64,000 nt of DNA, taken from NCBI GenBank assembly GCA_034440635.1, contig JAOTON010002068.1, forward strand, positions 189,001 to 253,000. The letters run 5' to 3'. This DNA is from Lepas anatifera. Lineage: Eukaryota; Arthropoda; Thecostraca; Lepadidae. Position 1 is the stretch's first letter; every line of letters begins with the position of its first letter. The notes beneath the pieces are model-generated. The model was given only the letters and a program-made list of their open reading frames with translations, had not been told where the DNA came from and made no database searches. Both the position numbers and the translations under genes were made by a program. Of the stretch, positions 21,714 through 34,027 are shown piece after piece.

Positions 21714-22397
21714 ATGTTTTATAGTGAGACGTATCATCGTGAAAAGCCAAATCGGTGCGGGTCCTTGACAAAATGCATCACTTTGACCAAACTAGGTGAT
21801 TTTACTTATTGCATTGTGTTGATTATGATGAAGGTCTGTGCCCAAATATTTAATCCCAGTGTATTAGCTCCATTTTGCATCCAGAATTTGAGCAGGCAGG
21901 CCATTAAAAATCTTGTCAACTTGAATCTGGGTATGATTTTAGGCAGGCCTCAGAAAGGGTATCTTACACGCGCTTTCCCAATTACGCCATTAAAAACTGC
22001 CATTCATGAGCAAGGAGTGATGCCCCAGCAGATTCAGTGGTTCCGGCGACACCTCCAACGCTGCACTAGGACAGCAGGGCAGCCAGAAGAATCCCTACCA
22101 TCTCAACCTTCAACTGAACCCGGTACACTCTCAGGAGAGCGCACTTCATCGACCGTGAGTAGCTCCAATACTGGGCTCCTGTTGGGAGCTCACAGTGTTG
22201 CAGTACTTAAAGCACAATTTCCACGGTTCGACTGCTCAGGAACGGTGCCCTCCAAGCCTAGCTGGAGAGCGCCCTGTCACACGTTTCACGGTAAAATGTC
22301 GGTACTGACCCATTCAAATACATATTATTTGAGCAGAGCCCAGTACCTTCAAATCAATGAGTTTGTGAATCCCTACCGCAAGATGCAGTCTTCCTGA
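21714..22397 (+). CDS. unrecognised 227-codon open frame
   Basis: The longest frame in the window outside retroelements and satellites. It begins MFYSETYHREKPNRCGSL and includes VLAPFCIQNLSRQAIKNL, which vaguely recalls a SOCS-box helix, and a serine/proline-rich stretch. I cannot assign a family. There is no neighbouring exon, promoter or polyadenylation context that I can point to. It may be chance or a relic of a mobile element. Confidence 0.2.
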   Translation: MFYSETYHREKPNRCGSLTKCITLTKLGDFTYCIVLIMMKVCAQIFNPSVLAPFCIQNLSRQAIKNLVNLNLGMILGRPQKGYLTRAFPITPLKTAIHEQGVMPQQIQWFRRHLQRCTRTAGQPEESLPSQPSTEPGTLSGERTSSTVSSSNTGLLLGAHSVAVLKAQFPRFDCSGTVPSKPSWRAPCHTFHGKMSVLTHSNTYYLSRAQYLQINEFVNPYRKMQSS

Positions 22398-22706
22398 AAA
22401 TTCCCACTAAAATGCCATTCCCATGAAAATATCTCACGAAAATTCCTGCAACACACAGACCATAGAGCTGGCTACAGTTGTCACGTTTGTAAAATAAGCG
22501 AGAGCTGCAGCCAGTTCTGTCTGTGGTGCTGAGAGGAGGCATGGTTTTATCATGCGAAGGACCGTCCACGTCGAACTGGTGCCCAGGATCAACAGCAAGC
22601 AGGGCCTCTTCGGCATCACAAAGTTGGCAACCCTAATCGGGGTCTCCTCAGCTCAGTAGAAAGGACAATATATTCAAGTCCACACCGTAGCTTAGCAGCA
22701 ATGGCG

Positions 22707-22765
22707 AACATTGACAGAAAATATTTAAGAAATTATTTAAGGCATTGACAGAAAATATTTAAGAA
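22707..22765. repeat. tandem duplication of about 34 bp
   Basis: CATTGACAGAAAATATTTAA followed by GAAA occurs at about 22707 and again at about 22741. Confidence 0.75.
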
Positions 22766-22789
22766 AGGGACCCGGGACGCGGAGCTATT

Positions 22790-23100
22790 AAAATTATGAA
22801 GTTGAAGCTCAAGAAAATCAAATGCTGAAGTCAAAACAGACAGCGATGTCCACGGAATCAAAACGAATGCGATGCCAAACACCACCGATTTCATATTCAT
22901 CTTCTTTAGTTTATTTTTGTGTTTTCACTTTATCTGTGTGTGTGCGTGTGTGGAACGACGTTCATATCCTTATCATCCTCCTTATCCTTAAACTACCTGA
23001 AGGCAGCGAGTGCATGCGCCTTGGGCAGCAGCGACCACTCCAGGTAGTATTCCACCTTCCTTTACCCCATCCATCCTAATCCTTACCGTCTCCTTCATAG
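22790..23100 (+). mobile_element. non-LTR retroposon fragment, family B copy 1
   Basis: Homologous, in opposite orientation, to 45070-45390. The frames YEVEAQENQMLKSKQTAMST and YEYEVQENKMLNWKQTVTST correspond, followed by shared non-coding sequence ending GGTAGTATTCCACCTTCC and TACCGTCTCCTTCATAG. The 3' tail seen in the other copies is missing, so it is truncated. Confidence 0.6.
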
Positions 23101-23469
23101 GCGGTAAAATTATTGGGGGGGGGCAGGGCCGCTGGCATAAACTTGGACCATGCTTTGAAAAAGCTTTGTTTTGTGGAGAAATATTGGCTCCGGCGCTCCT
23201 ACAAGTTCGCAGCCGGACACAAATTCCAGAGGACGCACAAATAGAGATAAACACGAGCTGACGAGCAAAATAATTTGTATTTTTTCGGATATCGTAAAAA
23301 TACGTATCTGAATGGATCCTAGTCAGCCTAAGGCCTTATAAATTTTTTGCTGAAGAGAGGTTGAATATGTTACCTAAATTAGTCTGTAGTAGCCCTGCTC
23401 TCTATATGAGGCAAAACTGTCGTCATATCGCCTCGTCACAAATAAGTTTGCAAATTGACACTTTAAACA

Positions 23470-24270
23470 AACATATCCTTCCATCTCCTGTATATTTACT
23501 TCATTGACTTAGTTATATTTAGTATAGTACCCTGCATATTTAATTTCATTGACCTAGGTCAATATCTTCAAGGTCAAATGAGGTCACAAATGTTAAAATT
23601 TGGCCATGCTGGAGACCTACCGGGAAATGCCGTTTTTTGCGGCAACAAGTCACAAATACGCTATAAACGGGCTTAGGGTATGAAAGGAAGGTCCTGTATG
23701 AGGTGACCTCATATTTTGGGGTCAATGTCGTAGAGTGTCATTGACCTATGACTTCGCAAAAAACATATTGCCGTAATATACAATGTAACTGCCAATATGG
23801 CCTCCATTTGGCAGGAAATAAGTGTTTCACCTTGACCCATGACCTTTGACCTTGACCTTGATATAGTGACCTTTACCTACTATGACGTCATACTTCATGA
23901 TGGGCGATGCCATTTGACTGGGAGCACTGGAGTCAATGACCTTGACCGTTGACCGTTGACCTTGACCTTCATGTAGGATGACCTTAGCATATAAGCTAAT
24001 TATATTGCCTTATGACGTCACCAGCCGGCATGCAACGCAGACTAACTACTGCGGCCGCGTAATTATGGCGATCTCAAAATATACGTCTGATTTTGAAAGC
24101 CTAGAAGTAAAAAAACTCGGCCGATTTTCAAAATCTATACGCCATTCGACGCGCTCATGAATTCTGCTAAATGTGGCCGAGTTTCGTTTTCAGGCGGCGA
24201 ACGGTTCTCCGGCCACCCCGGAAAAACAGGTAGATGGGGGGGGCATTTTAGGACCCCTCCACTGTGCGTG
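23470..24270 (-). mobile_element. TTAA-type element, AGGTCA-rich family, copy 3 (reversed)
   Basis: The right edge is the family left end in reverse (GGACCCCTCCACTGTGCGTG followed by TTAA at 24271-24274). Internal blocks match copy 1 reversed: TTGACCTAGGTCAATATCT near 23557, TTAAAATTTGGCCATGCTGG near 23603 and GCCATTTGACTGGGAGCACT near 23912. The opposite end is not recognised, so the low coordinate is approximate. Confidence 0.6.
23840..23858 (-). promoter_or_regulatory. overlapping DR1 and DR0 AGGTCA sites
   Basis: The plus strand reads TGACCTTTGACCTTGACCT: three nuclear-receptor half-sites, the first two separated by one base (DR1) and the next two by none (DR0). Such spacing suits RXR/HNF4-type dimers. 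Because it sits in a transposon family full of this motif, it may be a sequence habit of the element and not a functional enhancer. Confidence 0.35.
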
Positions 24271-24441
24271 TTAAGGTGCAGCGGCCATTGTTATGGCTCC
24301 GATTCGCGCTTTTGTCCGGGCTGCTCACTCCCCTTAAAAAAATCGCCTAGATCCGCTTTTGGCACCTCTAAAAAAGCGGGAAAGGGCCTGCAATGACACT
24401 CTCTCCTCACCTTTTGTATAAAACCGCTTCAACCACAAGTT

Positions 24442-25841
24442 CAGGGGCGCAGCCAGGGGGGCACATGGGGCACGCACCCCCATTGGTCCCGAAGGGCCCT
24501 TTTCGGATGAAACTGCCCCACGGCCGCTGAAGCGTGTGCCTTCTATTTGGAAGTGCCCTTTGCCCGGAAGTGCCCCTCAATCACGTAACTGTGTACGCCG
24601 GCGTGAATTTGCCTCTGAATGAAATAAATTTTCTCATTTAGGTGTCTACCTACAATGGTAGAGGCAAACGGCAAATGAGGCGTGTGCCCCTAACCGGTTG
24701 TTGAGTGTCCACAGCTACTAAAAGTGCCCATATGCAACTGAAAATGCAAGTGGTTTTAGTCTGAAGGTACCCTTCACTCAGTGGCGCAGCCAGCGGGCAC
24801 AGGGGAACGTGCCCCCATTAGTTCCCGGGTGCCCTCTGCGGATGAAAGTCTCTGCGGATGAAAGTGCCCAACGGCCGCTGAAACATGGGCTTTCTTTTTG
24901 GATGTGCCCTTAGCTAAGAAGGGCGCCTCAACCACTTAACTGTGGATGAAGGTGCCCTTCAGTCAGTGGCGCATCCAGGGGGCACAGAGGAACGTGCCTC
25001 CATTATTTCCCGGGTGCCCTCTCCGGATTTAAGTGCCCCACGGCCACTGAAACATAGGATTTCTTTTTGGATGTGCCCTTAGCTCAAAAGGGCCCCCTCA
25101 ACCACTTAACTGTGTACCTTTATTGTGAATTTGCCTCTGAATGAAAGTGTCCCTCGGCCGCTGAAACGTGCACCTCCTTTATGGATGCACCTTTAGCTCG
25201 GAAGTGCCCCTTAATCACGTAACTGTGTACATTCGTTGTGAATTTTCTTCTGAATAAAAAGAAATTTCCTCATTAAGGCATCTACCTAGCATGGTATAGG
25301 TTCACCTACTGAAAGTGTCCCAATGTCTTTGATAATTTTAATTGTTGTTTTAACTTTTACAATTGTGTTTAGTTTGAATGTGCCCCTTAGTCAGAGACGC
25401 AGCCAGAGGGATGCAGGGAAACGTGTCCCTCATTGGTTCCAAGGCATTGGCGGATCTAGAAGTAACTTTTAAGGGTCCAAACCACCCGTTTGGGTGTGCC
25501 AAATCGGGAAAAAATCGCGAAACTTTCCCTAATAGAACTTAACGAAGCGTGGCATTCCCTTAAAGAGCCCCTAGATCTGCTCTGGGGGCTTTAGGCCAAC
25601 TCAGGGCTCCGAACCAGTTCAGACGCTCAGCTCGGAAGAAGATTGAGTGCCTATGTGAAGCAGCCCATGAAACCCCAGAGGTGCCCTAGTTTTCTCCGGC
25701 AGCAAGATTCGGCCAGACAGACTGAGACACTCCTCAGCGTTTCCCTGGCGACTTTTTTAAGCTAGAAAAAGTGCCCCTTTCCTCCAAAGTGCCCCTCCAT
25801 GGTGCTGTGCCCCCCATACTGAGGCTCTGGCTACGCCCCTG
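24442..25841. mobile_element. hAT-like element with internally amplified modules
   Basis: Begins CAGGGGCGCAGCCAGGGGG and ends TCTGGCTACGCCCCTG. CACAAGTT is repeated exactly at 24434-24441 and 25842-25849. Inside, a module of roughly 180-340 bp (GTGGCGCAGCCAG...GGCACAGG...CGGCCGCTGAAACATGGG...CACTTAACTGTG) is reiterated from about 24781, 24965 and 25390. The internal modules re-use the element's own terminal sequence. No transposase. Confidence 0.85.
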
Positions 25842-26337
25842 CACAAGTTTCCGGGTTATGTTAGGGACATCAACGAAGGGTGGCAACTGGCCCAAATCAA
25901 ACAACTATTGGTTTTAGAACGAAATTTTGTTGTGAGCAGGAACTTCGAGATTAACTAGCTAACGCCACTTTTTTCCGTTGTGGTAACACTCATCGTTACT
26001 CGCTTACCTTCTTGTGAAAAACTTTCGGATGTCCATTGTTCTTGTCGCTGTCTCCAGCAACTGGAACGATTATACAAAACAAACGTTTGCACCACGCCTG
26101 CCCCAGCGCTCTGCCAATTGGTACAGGAAAATAATAAATCGTCGGCTGATATTTCCATTCTCGCAAATCACCGCGGGTTTTCGCGCGCCTCCGAGCAACG
26201 CGAGATGACGTTACCGCGCGAGCTAAAAATTCAGCTGAAGCCATTCCAGCGGAATCCTCCACTCAGGAAGTGCTAGTTGCGGGCGATTAGAACTTCACTT
26301 TTCATCGGCTGAGTCAAGGCCAGTTAGAGCGTATAGG

Positions 26338-26531
26338 CAGGGGCGCCGCCACAGAATTTTCGCAGGGGGGACGGACCCGGGCTGGTGTTGACTGGGGGAG
26401 GCGAATTTTGAGCATATTCGGTACCTGACAGCCTTAATGACCATTGGCCCAAAAATTTTGGGGGACGTCCCCCCTGGTTGGCCAACAGGGGGGGACGCGA
26501 CCCCCCGTCCCCCCCGCTTTCGGCGCCCATG
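26338..26531. mobile_element. hAT-like MITE, 194 bp
   Basis: Left end CAGGGGCGCCG, right end CGGCGCCCATG. CGTATAGG is repeated exactly at 26330-26337 and 26532-26539. GC-rich interior with GGGGGACG runs. The frames starting MPYTHGRRKRGG and similar on the minus strand are by-products of this repeat. Confidence 0.85.
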
Positions 26532-26659
26532 CGTATAGGGCACGGGTCCAATTACAGTTTTCCATATGCTGGGACACTAATGAATTACTCATTCTCCGTT
26601 TGTAATGATAAATATCACCGCAATCATTTTTCTGCACAATATGGTGAAATTTCTGGATG

Positions 26660-26763
26660 AGCATCTACCTCAAAATATTGGGGGGCAGCTCTATGGTCTG
26701 GCCCCAACGAGAATATTGGGGGGCATGGCCCCCTGCCCCCTCCCCCTGTTCCTACGCCTATGG
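26660..26763. repeat. truncated right end of a hAT-like element
   Basis: ATATTGGGGGGCA occurs twice (26678 and 26712), followed by CCCCCTGTTCCTACGCCTATG. This terminus matches those of the elements at 35765-35910 and 51658-57610. No left partner found. Confidence 0.5.
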
Positions 26764-26873
26764 TCTCCTTTCATAGTCTTTATCACTTTCGTTTCACGTC
26801 CATTACGACGACGCTTGAAAACTTACCCTATGTGTGGAAGTGTTCGTAGCAACTACAAATACAAATACAATAT
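26764..26873 (+). mobile_element. non-LTR retroposon 3' end, family B copy 2
   Basis: GTCTCCTTTCATAGTCTTTA through TGTGTGGAAGTGTTCGTA, ending in a TACAAATACAAATACAAT tail. It is the reverse complement of 44979-45070 and is 5'-truncated, as usual for target-primed retroposons. Confidence 0.65.
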
Positions 26874-26995
26874 CTAAATTCCGACCAGAAATGAAAAAAG
26901 GAAAAAATACCACGGACCCAAAGTTTTTCCTCCAAAACATGGCACAAAAAGTTGAATTGCGAGAAAATGTATTTCTCGACAATAGCCACATGCAC

Positions 26996-26998
<3 letters not shown>

Positions 26999-27054
<56 letters not shown>
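26999..27054. repeat. (TA)n microsatellite, about 28 units
   Basis: Uninterrupted alternating TA over about 56 bp. The tyrosine/isoleucine frames across it are artefacts. Confidence 0.99.
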
Positions 27055-27055
<1 letters not shown>

Positions 27056-27069
27056 GTTTTTGGTAGACG

Positions 27070-27430
27070 CACGGCAGAGTTCACCGGCTGAAGTCTTGAC
27101 AGATTCTTTTGGCAGATTCTGCCAAGTGCGAATAGTCCTTAAGTGGGTCACGACATCTGGGTACTTTCACAAATTTCTTGGGGTTAAGTATAAACGACTG
27201 ATTGGTTGTGCATCTAATCGGCCTGTCTTCTTATAGCCTCAGCCTGTTTTACACTACCTCCGTTTGGGGCCCTCAGCAACTCAGAGCGATGCAGGAGGTA
27301 CACGATACAATTCCGCTTCATGTGCAATATCTGAGCTGGTAGCAAACTTCCGGAACACATTCGCACCAATATGTAGTAAGACTTAATTAATGGCACAGCA
27401 ATGGCATCCCACAGAATGAATTGGCCCCAA
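27070..27430 (+). pseudogene. probable LINE reverse transcriptase fragment
   Basis: Plus-strand frames contain GYFHKFLGVKYKR, then LFYTTSVWGPQQLRAMQE, then after a frame change RFN-SCAISELVANFRNTF. The FLGV...VWG...Q order matches the palm/thumb region of non-LTR RTs. Several frame breaks. The call is tentative. Confidence 0.35.
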
Positions 27431-28569
27431 GAGGCAAGTAATTTGAGCATACGTCCATAGCAAGGACCTGATCTTTGACATGAGCTACGATCTAAATTCT
27501 GATCACATCCACTGGCTATTCGCAAGTAACCGTCCATACCAGTTCCGATAGAAATGCAATCTTCAATTGGGCAAGTACAGCTGGAATTGGGGCCGACTAT
27601 TGAAGCAGGCTCTCATATGCTATGACCGACCGAGAAAATTCATCCAGCCCCAATATATATAAAAACCTATGAACACGCACCGGTGCAGGACCCCCGCCCC
27701 TTCACTGGTACGGAGAGGAGGGGTGGGACAGGTATGTACCTACCCCCACCCCCTACAACCTCAGCAACCATGCTAGGTAGCAAAAATCCAAAGACGGCGT
27801 TCGATAGCCATCTTGACCTCCAACAAAAAATTTTATATTTTTGGTCAGGTCACTTTGAGGTCACTAGAGATCAAACAATGCTGTCACAGGAGTACAGTGA
27901 AAACTTACGTGATGTTTTGTGATGGCTGACAGAGTAAAGCAATAGGTAATGAATCAGCACCACTGGAATTCTCTCGCCAAGCCTGATCGAATGGTGCATC
28001 TTATGACCTTCCAGGTCAAACCATAGAATTGACTTGGCCTGATGTGCAGTCAGGCCAATGCCATCAAAGGTCTAATGCATATCATTCGAACTGCGGTGGC
28101 AAGTCAAACTCAATAAAATACAAATAAACGCTCGATTTGCATTGTCTGGGAAGCTACCAATTTTAAAACAATTTCTCCAGCATTACCAAAAAAGAGATTA
28201 TGATCATGACCTGATCCCAAGTCGTCAATGAAAAAATCCCGTTATCAAAAATAGTTTTCTAGGTCCCATTATGTGATACGAATCTCAGATCGATGAGGCA
28301 AGCCTGTTCTTAATGCTGCACCTCTAAGCATGTTTAGATTAGACCGCTTTATATGGACTGGTGATCTGACCTGAAATGACTTGGACCGGAAATTGTGTCA
28401 GAAGCTGCAAAAGGCCCAGGTATCAGGTATACCAAGTACAGCGGCAGTCTTCTAGGTAACTGTGAAAAAACCTCACGTGACCAGCCCGTGTTAAAATCAA
28501 GGCAACACGGGCGGAGTGGACGCACAGTTGGTGGATCCTCCTGCTGACTCAAACGTCAGCAGATTAATG
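27431..28569. other. non-coding, repeat-derived
   Basis: From about 28100 to 28460 there is loose similarity (TCATGACC, GATGAGGCAAGCC..., AAGTACAGCGGCAG) to parts of the long-TIR elements at 31161-34027 and 36180-40253 and to 59450-59530. This looks like an old relative of those AGGTCA-rich repeats. No gene. Confidence 0.35.
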
Positions 28570-28700
28570 GATACAGTTCCTGTCTCCTAGGCCGCCGGCC
28601 CCGGGTTTAAGCCCCATCGGGGCCTCTGAATACGTTGATTCCCGAAACCACTCCCAACACAGTGAGAGTTGGCGACGTCGTAAAACCTTGGCAGTTGTAG
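28570..28700 (+). mobile_element. SINE family A, copy 2
   Basis: CCCCGGGTTTAAGCCCC corresponds to the tRNA B-box position of copies 1 and 3. The tail CCGAAACCACTCCCAACAC, GTGAGAGTTGGCGACGTCGT matches their GAGAAACCC...AGAGTTGGCGACGCC tail. More diverged than the other two. Confidence 0.5.
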
Positions 28701-30500
28701 CGTTGTTAAACCCCAAGAATTAGTATCATTAAGTGTTCGTCCGTTCTCCGAATGACTGCAATCTGATGCCGAAAATCTCTTCCAAGAGGATAAGAGCTGG
28801 CGACCCACTCTGAAATGAATAGTTAGTAACGTCATTAAACGATCAACAGCTGTCCATCAAGGCGTAACCTAGTCCCACAATCCATATCACCGCAGTGCAT
28901 GTTGACTATCAAACCATATCAGTTGATGTGATGTAAACCTCAACAGTTGAATTATTACATTATTCACCATAAGACTCACGGCCCCGAAACAGTGCGCCTC
29001 ACTAGCCTTTCGGCTCGCCTTTGCCGTTGACTGGTTCTCTGATTCTCATTCTCGCTCCTCCCCTGTCTAACTCTTAAGCTCACATAAACATCAATGTAAT
29101 GGTAAAGTGGATGTCAAAAGCAACAGAGACAATACCAACTCTTACATGACGACAGCCATCTATGTGTCGTAGCATATGGCACGCCACAAATTAGCTTGGA
29201 AAAGTCAGCTTAGGAGGTAGCTGGTAGCTGGAAAGCTAAAAGGCTAGGGAAAATGCATAAATCACACCTCTATGTTTCTCTAGTTTATGACAAACCTTAT
29301 ATTTGCTTGATGTCAAAGTTTACCAGCGTTGACCAATCTATTAACAACCTCGAACTCGTCTAACTTTCCATCTAAGTGAAGAGGTATCGTGTGACTGAAT
29401 GAGCTACAAACTGCCGCGATAAATTATGACGCCCCACGCCAAACTCAGATGCCACACTTCAACATGCCTAATACCCCTCTAACGAGCAGCAATCCTTCTC
29501 ATTTATGTAGAATGGCTCTAGAATGTTTCATTGCAACGGGAACCATAATCTGTCAAGCAAATGACCTTGTTGGGTGAAACTTCACATCCGGAAGTTGAGA
29601 ACACAGATTAATAGCGATGCATTTAATGACTTTAATATCTGTTAAAAGGAGGCTAGCTTATTTCACCTTCAACTTGTGCTAAATAGGAAGGTTTTAGCAC
29701 GACATGACTAAAAATCCAGCATGAATACGCCAAAATCAGTCAGTCAACATTACAAAAGGGCATAATAGTGCTTTTTTTCTTTTTAAGGGAATACGTGCAT
29801 TTCACCGCCAGCCCGAGGAAGGGATTTAGCAGGAACTGTGCGGGACCGCCGCATCCAGATATATCCCGGGAGCAGGGAGTAAATAAAATAAAATAACGTA
29901 AAAAAGTGAAGTGAAAGAATGCAAAAAAATCAGTAGTGTTGTGCGATTGAATTATGTGCCCTGCCGTAGTCGCAGACCTCTTGTGCGTGTTTCTGAGTAA
30001 TGCCGAGCAGAGTCGTAGTGGATGCCACCGAGACATCGGCCGGCGCGCGCCCGGTCGAGAGGTGTAGAACGAATGGACGAATTTTGCACAACTTTTCTTA
30101 CCAAATCCTGCAACTTGAAACCATTCAGCATTCACGCTACAAGCTTTAATGAGAGATCGACACCATGCACCCAGCCAACTCCCATGTCGGGAACTCGTTT
30201 ACAAATATGTCCATACTAACCTCTTCATCACAAGCCCTTAAGCTTACCAGTACCTACAGTGCTGGTTTCTCAGAACAGAGCGTCTCTATACTGTCTCGGT
30301 GCAATTAAATGTCCCTCACGAAACTGTCAGTTCTTGCTCTAAAGCAAAGATCATACTGGCAGTAAAAGTCCGCTGTGCCGCCACTTTCCATCATGGGAAA
30401 GCTCATCTATCAGGGGATTTTACTATGGCTTACCCGTCCTCAGCATGGCATTACCACGAGCTTCGACGGCCCCGCATACAGAGGGATGTGGTGGTACTTT
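28701..30500. other. intronic interval, nothing recognised
   Basis: Short frames only. No ends, duplications or domains that I can support. Confidence 0.35.
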
Positions 30501-31160
30501 CGCAGTGTGATGATGTGGTAAGAGGCGCTGCGACGATGCGGTAGGAGGCGGTGCTTACCCTCTCGCAGTGTGATGATGTGATAGGAGGCGGTGCTTACCC
30601 TCTCGCAGTGTGATGATGAGGTAGGAGGCGGTGCTTACCCTCTCGCAGTGATGATGTGGTAGGAGGCGGTGCTTACCCTCTCGCAGCATGATGATGTGGT
30701 AGGAGGCGGTGCTTACCCTCTCGCAGCATGATGATGCGGTAGGAGGCGGTGCTTACCCTCTCGCAGCATGATGATGTGGTAGGAGGCGGTGCTTACCCTC
30801 TCGCAGTGTGATGATGAGTTAGGAGGCGGTGCTTACCCTCTCGCAGTGATGATGTGGTAGGAGGCGGTGCTTACCCTCTCGCAGCATGATGATGTGGTAG
30901 GAGGCGGTGCTTATTCTCTCTTAGTGTGATGATGTGGTAGGAGACGGTGCGATGATATGGTAGGAGGCGGTGCTTACCCTCTCGCAGTGATGATGTGGTA
31001 GGAGGCGGTGCTTACCCTCTAGCAGCATGATGATGTGGCAGGAGGTGGTGCTTACCCTCTCGTAGTGTGATGATGTGGTAGGAGGCGGTGCTTACCCCTC
31101 GCAGTGTAATGATGTGGTAGGAGGCGGTGCTTACCCTCTCGCAGTGATGATGTGGTAGGA
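30501..31160. repeat. 40-bp minisatellite, distal block (~15 units)
   Basis: Tandem units of about 40 bp (some 38 bp) with core GGAGGCGGTGCTTACCCTCTCGC split across unit borders, then AGTGTGATGATGTGGTA. On the minus strand each unit contains codons for SYHIITLRE followed by G|GTAAGC, a splice donor. It is the same repeat as 34032-34323, from which it is separated by the 31161-34027 transposon. Confidence 0.95.
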
Positions 31161-34027
31161 GGGGCATTCCAGGACAAAACGACCAGAAATATTTCAATTT
31201 GACACCACCATGTCTAGAAAAATCTGAAACTGTGCCTCCGGGGTACTTTTGGGCCAGAAACACGCCTATGAGAATCTTAGCCCCCTCCGACCAACGGTGA
31301 CCGAGTTATAGCCCGAGGCATTTTCGGGAGGTCACCTTGTAGACTCATCTTTGATGCTTCATAACTCAACAACGCATAGCCTGATTAACAAGTTTTGTAT
31401 ATCATTCAACTCGTCTTGAACTCTACTTTATTTTGAAAAAAAGAAAATTTGAAAATTTGAATTTTTTTACTATTAATTTGTTTGACCTTTTCTTTTTTTA
31501 CCTAGCTTGACCTTTTCGCCGTTGAAATTGCCATTTTAGACACCTCAAAAATTTTGATTCATAAAATATCTTTCGATAGCAAAAATAAAAAAATGCGTTC
31601 TTTCTATAAGCTCCAAATATTTAGCACCGAAGGTAGGTATGTAGACCGTTTTTTACCACTGCGGCAGTACAGCCTTATGTTTAACGCCGCAAACATAGCG
31701 ATTGCTTTTGTATTCGGTTGCTGGCGATCATATTGCTTTGTCTTTACGAAATTTTCATCGTGCAAGTGTCAGAATTTATGACAATTAACACGCACCCATC
31801 CGAGGGGGTGGGCAACCGGCCTCCTCAGGTCTCTACAGGTAGTAAAAAAATCACCTTCGTGCAGCGCCACCGTACTCCATGCACCTCTAACACAACATTT
31901 TGCGACTTCTAGAAAAATAATTTAGGTCAACTGGGAGGTGGTAGGTACCGTAAATACTGTAGGCCAGCTGGCAACTGACTGATGAGGGGGTGACCTGAGG
32001 TAGACGGTCGTCGTTATGCCTTGTGGGACTTTCAACTTTGGTTATTTGATTAACACTTCATCGTGGGAGTTGCTCGTTTGAGTGGTGGGGTCGGGGTCTC
32101 CGTAAAAAGTCCCTTGATGACTCTAGTGAGACACCTACTCCTAAAACTGAACTGGCAACAACTTTGACATTATTTTTAAAAATAAAAATTGCAGTCATTA
32201 AAAGTGATAGAAAGCGATCCATTGTTTCGAGGGAGACGAGGGCAAATGAACTTATTAATAATGGACCTTTGAGCCTTAAACGAAAATTTGCAAAGATGTC
32301 GCGGCTTTATCCATAATTGAAACAAGTATAACTTATCCTATGGGCACAACTAACTCACACAATTACATCGTTCCTGGAGATGGAAAAAATAATATCGATA
32401 CAAGGTGACCCAGTGCAGCACAGCATACGTTTGAGAGGATTCATGCGATGCAAACAAACGTATCTGAAAGGCGTTCATTCCAAAAAAGTAATTCTAATCT
32501 GCTCATATATGAGAAAAAATGTCCTGAAATTGTAACGCACTTGGCCACTTGAACAGGCTGCCTCATGATATTTTACAAGGTGATCATTTCACAGCTGACA
32601 CGGATCCCAGAATCCCAGATGAATAATGACACAGTGCACTGGGAGTGATGCCGCTAAACAGCCAGTTTTAATCACTACCGAATATGTTACATACAATCGT
32701 TGGGTCGTGTCACCTTTGAGTTTGCTCGAGGTCACAGTATTTCTTACAGGAACTAAGTGGAAACCTAAATTTTGTGGCATAATAGGTGACAGAGGAGAGC
32801 CGTAGAAAGAAATGTTCAGCACCATTGGAACACTCTTGTTGAGCCCAAACGGATTATGTATCTTATAATATTGCCTAGTCAAATGTCAAAATTAACCTGC
32901 TTTGACCTAGAGCCAGGCTTAGGTCTGTATGGTAAAAAGAATATTAATCAAACTGCAGTGGCAAGTCAGACGCGACAACGTAAAAGTAAATCCTCCATCG
33001 CAATTCTCGACAATTCTCAATTCTCTCAAGTTATCAAAATTTACTAATTGCCCCATGCATTTCTAATGGAAAGATCATGACCCTGATCCTGCTCCCGGTT
33101 ATCGACATAGAAATCCTGCTACGAAAAATTATCTTGCTCGGCAACCTGACTATGTAATGTGAATCTAACCACGATAGGCTAGATTTGATATTATTGATGC
33201 ACCTCCCAAAGTTTTTTCGAGGTTAGGTCTCTTGACCTAGGTTGGCGGTTTGACCTGGTATGACCCAGACCTAAAATTTTGCCAGAAGCTGCAAAAATTT
33301 CGAGTTAGAGGTACATGAAGTACGGTGGCGCTGCGCGAATGTGTTTTTTTTACTACCTGTGGAAACCTGAAGAGGCCGGTTGCCCACCCCTTGTGTGGGC
33401 GCGTGTTAATTCTCATATATTTTGACACTTGCACGATGAAAATTTCGTAAAGACAATGCCATATGATTGCAAGCAACCGATTACAAAAGCAATCGCTTTG
33501 TTTGCGGCGTTAAACATAAGGCTGTACTACCGCAGTGGTCAAAAAACCGTCTGCATACCTACCTTAGGTGCTAAAAATTTGGAACTTATAGCAAGAACGC
33601 ATTTTTTATATTTTTTCTATTGAAAGATATTTTATGAAGAAAAATTTTTGAGGTTTCTAAAACGGCAATTTCAACTGCGAAAAGGTCAAGCTACGTCAAA
33701 AAGAAAAGGTCAAACAAATTAAAAGTAAAAAAACTTTCAAATTTTGAAATTTTCTTTTTCCAAATAAAGTATAGTTCAAGACGAGCTCAATGATATACAA
33801 AACTTGTTAATCAGGCTATGCGTTGTTGAGTTATGAAGCATCAAAGATGAGTCTACACGGTGACCTCCCGAAAATGCCTCGGGCTATAACTAGGTCATCG
33901 TTGGTCGGAGGGGGCTAAGATTCTCACAGGCGTGTTTCTGGCCCAGAACTACCCCGGAGACAAGGTTTCAGATTTTTTCCTAGATATGGTGGTGTCAAGC
34001 CTTGGTCGATCTGTCCTGGAATGCCCC
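31161..34027. mobile_element. long-TIR DNA element, 4-bp TSD (AGGA), in minisatellite
   Basis: Starts GGGGCATTCCAGGACA and ends with its inverse, TCCTGGAATGCCCC. AGGA flanks both sides (31157-31160 and 34028-34031). The outer roughly 780 bp on each side (to about 31930 and from about 33240) are inverted repeats of each other with moderate divergence. The centre is unique and non-coding. No transposase domain is visible. It is a reverse-complement relative of 36180-40253. The superfamily is not assigned. Confidence 0.85.

Noticed and set aside
26295..26664. Minus-strand frames with HGRRKRGG-type sequence
   Set aside because: Generated by the hAT MITE at 26338-26531; such strings come from repeat DNA and show no domain.
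26828..27236. Frames with long IYIYIY runs
   Set aside because: Direct translation of the (TA)n microsatellite.
30501..31160. Regular repeats that could suggest a CRISPR array
   Set aside because: Units are contiguous 38-40-bp tandems without unique spacers, in a eukaryotic context; they derive from the neighbouring exon end.
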